Of a stretch of DNA of 64,000 nt, positions 53,135-61,400 are shown one piece after another. The notes under the pieces are model-generated. The model worked only from the letters and a program-made list of their open reading frames with translations. It was not told the DNA's origin and did no database searches. Within the stretch, counting starts at the first letter, position 1; each line of letters opens with the position of its first letter. Origin of the DNA: Sphingobium cyanobacteriorum (GTDB taxonomy: Bacteria > Pseudomonadota > Alphaproteobacteria > Sphingomonadales > Sphingomonadaceae); the NCBI RefSeq assembly GCF_030580935.1, contig NZ_JAUQOM010000006.1:1-64000 (forward strand), in the 5' to 3' direction. Made by a program: the position numbers and the translations under genes.

Positions 53135-55320
53135 ACCGCCCCCCCGGCCAGGCCCGTCTGCGACCGGAACAGCGCCGCATAGCGGCCATTGGCGGCCAGC
53201 AGGCTGTCATGATTGCCCATTTCGGTGATCGCCCCGCCCTCGACAGTCATGATCCGGTGGCATTGGCGCACGGCCGACAGGCGATGGGCGATGATGATGA
53301 CCGTCCGCCCCGCCGCGATTGTCTGGAGATTGCGCTGGATGACCGCTTCAGATTCGGCGTCGAGCGCCGATGTCGCTTCGTCCAGGATCAGGATGCGCGG
53401 GTCGCACATCAGCGCACGGGCAATGGCGATGCGCTGGCGCTGTCCACCCGACAGGTTGGCGCCGCGCTCCTCGATCGCGGTGTCATAGGCGTGGGGCAAT
53501 TCCAGGATGAAGTCGTGTGCGCCCGCCATCTGCGCTGCCGCGATCACCCGCTCCATCGGCGCGGCCGGATCGGCCAGCGCGATATTGTCGCGCACCGATC
53601 GGCCCAGCAGTTCATTTTCCTGCAACACCACGCCCATCTGCCGCCGCAGCCAGGCCGGATCGATCAGGGTCAGGTCGGTCCCGTCCACCAGCACCCGCCC
53701 GCTGGTCGCGACATAGAGGCGCTGGACCAGCTTGGTGAGCGTGCTCTTGCCCGATCCTGACGGGCCGACGATGCCGATCATCTCGCCCGCCGCCACCTCG
53801 AAACTCACGTCGCGCAGCACGTCCGGGCTGTCGGGGCGGTAACGGAAGCGGACCCGGTCGAAACAGATGCGGCCCGCGATCGGCGGCAGCACTGCCTTGG
53901 CCGGGTCATGCTGCGGTTCGGGGTGGCTGTTGAGGATGTCGCCCAGCCGGTCGATCGAAATGCGCACCTGCTGGAAATTCTGCCATAGTTGCGCCAGCCG
54001 CAGGATCGGGCCGGAGACATGGGAGGAAAGCATGTTGAACGCGACCAGCGCACCGACGCTCAGTGCCCCGCTCATCACCTGTCGCGCGCCGAAATAGAGC
54101 AGGGCGATCATCGTCAGCTTGGACACCAGTTGCACCATTTGCCCGCCCCAATTGGCGAACTGGGTCACGGCGAAGCTGGTGCGGGTATAGCCGGCGATCT
54201 GCCGCTCCCATTTCTCGCGCATCTGCGGTTCGACCGCCATGGACTTGAGCATCCGTACCGCCGTGACGCTTTCGACCAGAAACGCCTGATTGTCGGCCCC
54301 GCGCGCGAATTTTTCGTCCAGGCGACGACGCAGCGGCGGGGTGATGAAGGCGGAAATGGCGATATAGGCGGGGATGGAGAGCATGACGATCAGCGTCAGC
54401 AGCGGCGAATAGAGCAGCATCACGCCAAAGAAGATGAGGGTGAAGAAGACGTCGAGGATCAACGTCACCGCGTTGGAAGTGAGGAAGTCGCGGATCGTTT
54501 CCAGTTCGCGCACCCGCGCCACGCTGTCGCCGACGCGACGCGATTCGAAATAGGCGAGCGGCAGGCTGAGCAGATGGCGGAACATCTGCGCCCCCAGTTC
54601 GGCATCGACCCGCGCGGTCGTATGCGCGAACAGCCAGGTGCGCAGCCCGCCCAGCGCCACTTCCCACAGGCTGACGACCAGCAACGCGAAGGCCAGCACC
54701 GCCAGTGTCGTCATTGCATCATGCGCCAGCACCTTGTCGATCAGGAGCTGGAAGAAAAGGGGCGTGGCGAGCGCAATTACCTGCAACACGAAACTGGCCA
54801 GAAATACGTCGCGCAATGCCGCCCGATATTTGACCAGCGCGGGTATGAACCAGCTGATGTCGAAGCGCCGGCTTTCCCCGGCAATCTGTTCGCGCGTCGT
54901 CAGCAGGATCAGGCTGCCGCCAAAGCCCGCCTCCAGCATCGCCTGGTCCCAGATTTCGGGGGCGGACGCATCGGCGCGCTGGACCAGCGCGCTGGGCGCA
55001 GCATCCGGTCCGCCAGCATCCACCTTCCCCAATATGAAGAAACCGCCGTCCCGGCCCAGTGCAATGGCCGGGAGGGGCATGGCCGCCAGATCATCGACCC
55101 GCACATCCACCTGCCGCGCCTTCACCTGAAGGCGGCGGGCCATGCGCACGATATCGTCGGCATCGAACGGATCGTCGCCGCGCCCGCGTTCCCGCCTGAT
55201 CTGGTCGGGATCGGCGGGACGGCCATGGAAAGCAAGCAGCAGCACGAGCGAGGCAAGGCCGCTGTCAACAAATGCCCGCTCTACGCCATGCGGCGCCAGC
55301 GGCGGTTCATGCCCCATCAT
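53131..55320 (-). CDS. type I secretion ABC transporter with inactive C39-like domain
   Basis: 729-residue exporter with an N-terminal peptidase-C39-like domain (about 1-140), a six-helix membrane domain (about 165-445) and a nucleotide-binding domain. The C39-like part reads VDSGLASLVLLLAFHG where active peptidases have a catalytic Cys near CGxACL; the Cys is absent, as in HlyB. The ATPase motifs are GPSGSGKSTL, LSGGQRQRIAIARAL, ILILDEATSALD and IIIAHRL. It should therefore export an uncleaved substrate, most likely the giant protein encoded just upstream. It overlaps the HlyD gene by 4 bp. Confidence 0.94.
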   Translation of the reverse strand: MMGHEPPLAPHGVERAFVDSGLASLVLLLAFHGRPADPDQIRRERGRGDDPFDADDIVRMARRLQVKARQVDVRVDDLAAMPLPAIALGRDGGFFILGKVDAGGPDAAPSALVQRADASAPEIWDQAMLEAGFGGSLILLTTREQIAGESRRFDISWFIPALVKYRAALRDVFLASFVLQVIALATPLFFQLLIDKVLAHDAMTTLAVLAFALLVVSLWEVALGGLRTWLFAHTTARVDAELGAQMFRHLLSLPLAYFESRRVGDSVARVRELETIRDFLTSNAVTLILDVFFTLIFFGVMLLYSPLLTLIVMLSIPAYIAISAFITPPLRRRLDEKFARGADNQAFLVESVTAVRMLKSMAVEPQMREKWERQIAGYTRTSFAVTQFANWGGQMVQLVSKLTMIALLYFGARQVMSGALSVGALVAFNMLSSHVSGPILRLAQLWQNFQQVRISIDRLGDILNSHPEPQHDPAKAVLPPIAGRICFDRVRFRYRPDSPDVLRDVSFEVAAGEMIGIVGPSGSGKSTLTKLVQRLYVATSGRVLVDGTDLTLIDPAWLRRQMGVVLQENELLGRSVRDNIALADPAAPMERVIAAAQMAGAHDFILELPHAYDTAIEERGANLSGGQRQRIAIARALMCDPRILILDEATSALDAESEAVIQRNLQTIAAGRTVIIIAHRLSAVRQCHRIMTVEGGAITEMGNHDSLLAANGRYAALFRSQTGLAGGAV

Positions 55321-55392
55321 TCACCTGTCTGCCACACGGCTGCACCGGCGCTCCCCAAAACCCCGGACGCAGCATGGCATAAATGGAAGAAG

Positions 55393-55422
55393 AGGCAAGG
55401 CGGCCTATGCGCCGCCCTGCCT
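55393..55422 (-). terminator. terminator-like hairpin between giant gene and transporter gene
   Basis: AGGCA-A-GGCGGC pairs with GCCGCC-C-TGCCT around a 6-base loop; on the - strand it is followed by CTTCTTCC rather than a T-run. It lies 10 bp past the giant gene's stop and could act as a partial terminator or an RNA-end stabiliser that lowers transporter expression relative to substrate. Confidence 0.5.
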
Positions 55423-55431
55423 GTAACCGTG

Positions 55432-58400
55432 TCACACCGCGAGCATGCGCCGTCGCGATCCTCCCCCCGACGACGCCAGCAGCATATCCTGCGTGGGCAG
55501 GCCATAGCGGCTATGGTCGGCCAATTGCGCGCTGCCCCGGTCGCGGCCGAAACTGGCCAGGCCCGATACCAGATTCTGCAACTGTGCCTGATGATGGGGC
55601 GCCTGCGACCCGTCATGGGCCGGAACGGCTGCCGCGGCGGCGGCGGGCGGGTCGCCGATCAGCAGATTGCCGAAGAAGCCGCTGGTCGGGCTGCTGATCG
55701 TCAGCGACATTGTGACCTGGAGGTTGAGCGTATTGCTGCTGTAGAGCGGTGCACTCAACGATCCCAGATCGACCGCCTTGTTGGTGAAATAGGTCACGGC
55801 CGCCGCACCCGACGCGAAGCTCTGGTTGAGCAGGGTCGAGCCGTTGGCGGCAATCGTCACCGTCACATTGCTGACGCCGCCGCCAAAGCCGTTGCCATTG
55901 TAGAAACCCACCACCAGATTGTCGCGTGACGACAACTGGTTGAGATCGACGGTGAGGTTGACCGTGCTGGTGATGGTTTCCGTGCCGGTGCCTGCCGCGC
56001 TGTAGCGCCCGCCCATTTGCGCGATCGCGAAATAGGATGGCGATTTGGCGCCGAAGGCGGCGGCGATATTGCTGTTCGCCGCCAGCACGGCAGTCACATC
56101 CGCATTGGTGGGCGCACCGAATATCTGCGCCACGCTTTGCGGCGTGGTGGTCGCGCTGGACGCAAGGCCGAGCGACGCACTGGTCAGCGCGCGCGACGTA
56201 TCGACGATGCTGGCCGTGCCATAGAGGCTGCTATAGGCGTCGGCCCGGACATAAGTGACGAGTCGGCCGGCGAAATCCGATGCGATCGATGTGGCATGGA
56301 GCGAGCCGCTATTGCCCTTGGCATAGGCCAGGGCGTCCGCCTCGCTATTGGCGCCGATCCCGCCAGCGGCATAGGCGGTGGACGTCACCGCCTTGCCGGT
56401 GACGGTCGATTTGGCATCGGCCGCGCTGCCCGCGCCATTGCTGCTGGTGCCGGCACCGCCAGCGCCGCCTGTGGCGCTGGCCGATACGCTGGCGCTGTTG
56501 GCGGCGGTCAGCGTGCCATATGCCGTGGCATCGCCGCCCGCCGATCCGGCCAGGCTGCCAGTGCCGCCGCCGCCCGTCGCCGTCACCGACAGGCCGACCG
56601 AATTGCTCTGGTTGACGTTGGCCGTGTCGTCGAAGGTCAGTTGCGACGATGCGTTGCCACCCGCGCCGCCGGCCCCATTGTTGGAATAGCCGCCGCTGCC
56701 GCCATAGGCATTTTGCGTCAGCGACAGCGTGCCGCCCTTGCTGGCGCCCCTGACCTTGTCGACCAGGGCGATCGATCCGCCCGCGCCGCCGGTGGCGCTG
56801 TTATATCCGGTGCCGCCCGCGCCGCCATAGGCGTAAAGGGCGGCACTGACCGATCCTGCGCCACTGCTGCGCGCTTCGGCCGATGACAGGCCGTTGACGG
56901 ATCCGCCCGCGCCGCTGGTCCGGCCGGCACCATTGGCATAGCCGCCGGTGCCGCCATAGGCATAGGCGCTGGCCGACACGGGATTGGTCAGGCCGGTCGA
57001 ACTGGCGGCCGTCATCGACGCGCGCGCATTGCCACCCGCGCCACCATTGCCGCCGCCGGAGGCAGTGGACGACCCGCCGTTGCCGCCATTGGCGGAACCG
57101 ATCGCCTGTACCCCGCGGGTGCCGCGTATGGTGCTGATCGTGGTTGCCGCGCCGCCATTGCCGCCGGCCGTCGTCAGGCTGTTGCCGCCGCTGCCGCCCT
57201 GCGCCGATACGGTGGTATAGATGAGCAGGCTCTTGTTGACGTTGGCGCCATCGTTGAAGTCAAGATTGGATGTCGCCGCGCCGCCGGCCCGTGCTGTAGC
57301 CGTATCGGTGCCGCCGCCATTGCCGCCGACCGCCCGCTGGTTGAGCGAAAGGTTGCCGAGCTTGGTCGATCCGCTCACCGCATCGGTCAGCGTGCTGACC
57401 GCGCCCGCGCCGCCACTGGCGCCATTCGCGCCCGCGCCGCCGGTGCCGCTGGTCTGGACCACGCTGGCCGACGCATTGGCGCCCGCGCTGTTGGCACTGG
57501 CCGTCGCTCCGCTCGCGACCCCGCCTGCGCCGCCGCTCTTGCCCGCGCCATTGGCGCTGCCGCCGGTGCCGCCGCTGGCGTTGATCGTGGCGTTGACGGC
57601 CTCGCTGCCCAGGGTGGTGGAGGTCGCATTCGCTGATCCGGTGGCGGTGCCGCCTGCACCGCCACTGCCGTTCAGCGCCGCGCTGCCGCCAGTGCCGCCG
57701 CCTGCATTGCTGGTCAGCGTGACCGCCTTGGCCCCCGTCACCGCCGCATTGCTGGTCGCCGCGCCACCGACACGGCCATTGGTCGCGCTGGTGCCGCCAC
57801 CGCCGGTGCCGCCGGTCGCGTTGGACGTGGCGTTGATCTGGTTGCTCTGGGTCGGGTTGGCCGTATCATCGAAATTCAGCGTCGATGTGGCCGCGCCCGC
57901 CGTGCCCGCAATGCCGCCATAGCTATAGCCGCCTGCGCCGCCATAGAGCGCCTGGTTCAGCGACAATGTGCCGCCATTGGTGGCGCCCTTGACCCGGCTG
58001 GTCACGGCCGTCGCCGCTCCGGCGCCGCCATTGGCGCCGCCAAAGCCGGTGCCGCCTGCGCCGCCATAGAGATTGGCGGTCGCCGTCGCGGTCGCGCTGC
58101 CCGCTGCGTTGGCAGTCGCCGAACTGAGCGAGGACACCGCCCCGCCATTGCCTGCGGCAAAGCCGACGCCCGCGGCATTGCCGCCGGTGCCGCCTGCGGC
58201 ATAGGTGGAGGCGATGACATAATCGGTGTTGAGCGTGCCGCTGCTGGTGCTGGTGATCGATGCCCGCGCCGTCCCGCCATCGGCCCCATTGCCGCCGGCA
58301 TTGGAATGGCCGCCGGTGCCGCCCGATGCGGAGCCGCCGGCATTGACCTGCCTTGTGCCGGTGACGGTGTTCACGCTGGACGCATTGCCGCCGGCCGCGC

Positions 58401-61400
58401 CATCGGCATTGATGCCGGTGCCGCCCGCGCCGGCGGTTGCCGTGCTGCCCATGTTGACAAGGTTGCTCTTGTTGGCGTTGGCGCCGTCATTGAAGCTGAG
58501 GTTGGAAGAGGCATCGCCGCCCACGCCGGCGATTGCGCCATGGCCGTTGCCGCCAACGCCGCCGCGCGCATTCTGGGTCAGCGACAGGGTGCCGGCCTTG
58601 GTCGATCCGCCAACGGCGTTGCTGAGGCTGCTGGCTGCGCCCGCACCGCCGGTGGCGTCGTCATTGCCGGTGCCGCCATTGCCGCCATATTGATTGACCG
58701 TTGCCGTCGCGGACGTGCCCGTGCTGTCCGCCCGCGCCGACGATCCGCTGGCGATTCCGCCCGCGCCGCCGGTCCGGCCCAGGCCGTTGCCGGCGCCCCC
58801 CGCGCCGCCATAGACATTGGCGGTTGCGGCGACATTGTCCGCGATGATCGTCGTGCTGGCCGCCGTCGCGCTGCCGGTGGCGCTGCCGCCTGCCGCGCCG
58901 CTGCCATTGTCGGATGCGTAGCCTCCGTTGCCGCCGGTCGCGGTGGCGGTGACACCGATCGCGCGCGTTCCCGCGCCATTGACCGCTGCCGTCGCACTGC
59001 CGCCACTCTGTCCCGCCGTGCCGTTCTGGCCACTGCCGCCGCCGCCGCCCACGGCGTTCGCGCCCATGCCGATAACGTTGCTCTTCGTCGCATTCGCTGC
59101 GTCGTTGAAGGTCAGGCTGCTGCTGGCCGATCCGGCCAGTCCGGCAATTCCCCCATAGGAATAGCCGCCGTTGCCGCCGGTCGCATTCTGGTTCAGCGAC
59201 AGCGTGCCGCCATTGGTCGAACCCGTCACCTTGTTGGTGACGCTGGTGGCCGCGCCATTGCCCGCGTTCGCCCCGGCAAAGCCGGTGCCGCCCGCTCCGC
59301 CATACATGTTGAGCGCGGCCGAGACATTGCCCGCCCCCGCGCTGCGGGCGCTGGCTGCCGACAGCCCGTTGGCCGCGCCACCATTGCCGGCCTTGTTGCC
59401 CGCGCCGCTGGCGGAACCGCCGGTGGCGGCATTGACATAGGCTGTGGCGCTGACCGCGTCGGCCAGGCTGGTCGTGCTGTTGACCGCGACATTGGCGCGC
59501 GCGCCACCGCCCGCGCCGCCATCGCCGCCGGTGGAGGACGCTCCGCCGGTGCCGCCCGTGCCGGTCACGGAAGTCTGGATCGCCCGTGCGGCGGTCAAGG
59601 TTTCGCTGGCGATGCCTGTCCCGCCCTTGCCGCCGTCCACGCCATTGCCGCCACCGCCGCCACCGCCTGTGGCGCTGCTATTGACGTAGAGTTGCGCGCT
59701 CTTGTTGACGTTGAGCGTGTCGTTGAAGGTCAGGCTGGATGTGGCCGCGCCGCCATTGCCGGCAATGCCCGCCTCGCTGCCGCCGCCGGCGCCGCCATAG
59801 GCATCCTGCTGGAGCGAGAGCGTGCCGCTCTTGGTCGATCCGCTAACCGCGTCGGTCAGGCTGCTCGCCGCACCTGTCCCGCCATTCGCGCCGCCATAGC
59901 CCGCGCCGGCATTGCCGCCACGCTGGCTGACCAGGGCGCTGGCGCTGACGCCGCTCGTATTGGCGCTGGCGGTCGTTCCGCTCGCCACGCCCCCACTACC
60001 GGCCACCTTGCCTGCGCCCTGTGCCGATCCGCCGGTCCCGCCGTTGGTATAGGCGCTGGCGGCGGCCGGGTTGCTGCCATTGGTCAGGCTGGTCGTGGTG
60101 CTCGTGGCATTGGCCGAGCCGGTCGCCGTGCCGCCGGCCGCGCCATTGCCTGCGGCGGACCCATAGCCGCCGGCTCCGCCGGTCGCATAGCTGTTGACCG
60201 TGATCTGCTTGGCGCCGGTCCCGTTCGCATTGGCCGTCGCTGCGCCGCCGGTGCGGCCGCTGGTGCCGTCCTGCCCGCTGCCGCCACCACCGCCGGTGGC
60301 GGATATCGACATGGACACATATTGCGCCTGGGTCGCGTTGGCGGTGTCGTCGAACGTCGCGTTGGATGTCGCCGCGCCGGCCGCGCCGGCGGTGCCGCCA
60401 TAGCTATATCCGCCAGCCCCTCCGATCAGGGTCTGCGTCAGATAGAGATTGCCGCCCCTGCTCGCGCCCGTAACGCGGTTGGTCAGGCTGACCGATGCGC
60501 CCGCGCCGCCATTGGCCGTCGAATAGCCGGTGCCGCCGCTGCCGCCATAAGCCGTAACGGTAGCCAATGAATTGCCCAGCCCGCCGCTGGCCGACGCATA
60601 GGTGGTGCCGGCCACGCCGCCGCCTGCTCCCCCGCTTTCGCCGCCGCCGGTCGCGGAACCGCCGTTGCCGCCCACCGCATAGGCGGTCGAACTGGTGCTT
60701 TCGGAATTGAGCGTCGAACTGGTGGCGAAGGACCGGGAGGAGGCGACGCCGCCCTTGCCGCCCGATCCATTGGCCGCAGCGCTTCCGCCGCTGCCGCCTG
60801 CGCTGTTGGCATAGGCGGTGACTTCCTTCGTGCCGGTCGCGTTGACCAGCGTGCTGGCATCCGCGCCCGCCACGCCGTCCGACCCGGCAGTGCCTGCCCC
60901 GCCATTCCCGCCTGCGGCATAGCCCGACAGGTTGACGATCCGGCTCTTGGTCGCGCCCGAATCGTTGAAGGTGAGCGAGGATGTCGCCGTGCCCGCCGCC
61001 CCGGCGACGCCGCCAGCGCTGCTGCCGCCATGCCCGCCATAGACATTCTGCGCCAGATAAAGGCTGCCGCCATTGGTGGCGCCGCTGACCCGGTTGGTGG
61101 CGGAGGCCGCCGCGCCAGTGCCGCCATTGGCGCTGTCATAGCCGGCACCGCCGCTGCCGCCGCGCACGCTCAGCGTCGCGCTCGCCGTGCCGATCCCCGC
61201 CAGGCTGGCCGATGCGGACGAACTGCCCGACGCCACGCCGCCATCACCGCCCTTGCGTGTCGCGCCATCGCCCGATCCGCCCGATCCCGCCGTCGCATAG
61301 ACGGTCGAACTGACCGAATCATTGAGCGTCGTCGTGCTCGATGCCGTGCCGTTGGCCAGCGCCGCGCCGCCATTGCCGCCGCTGCGGCTGTCGCTCGCCC

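Noticed and set aside
58306..60570. Long open frames on the + strand opposite the giant gene, up to 754 codons
   Set aside because: They mirror the Gly/Ala/Ser-rich coding strand, are Ala/Gly/Arg-rich without motifs, and break at different places in each repeat unit; the - strand frame alone runs unbroken with matched modules.
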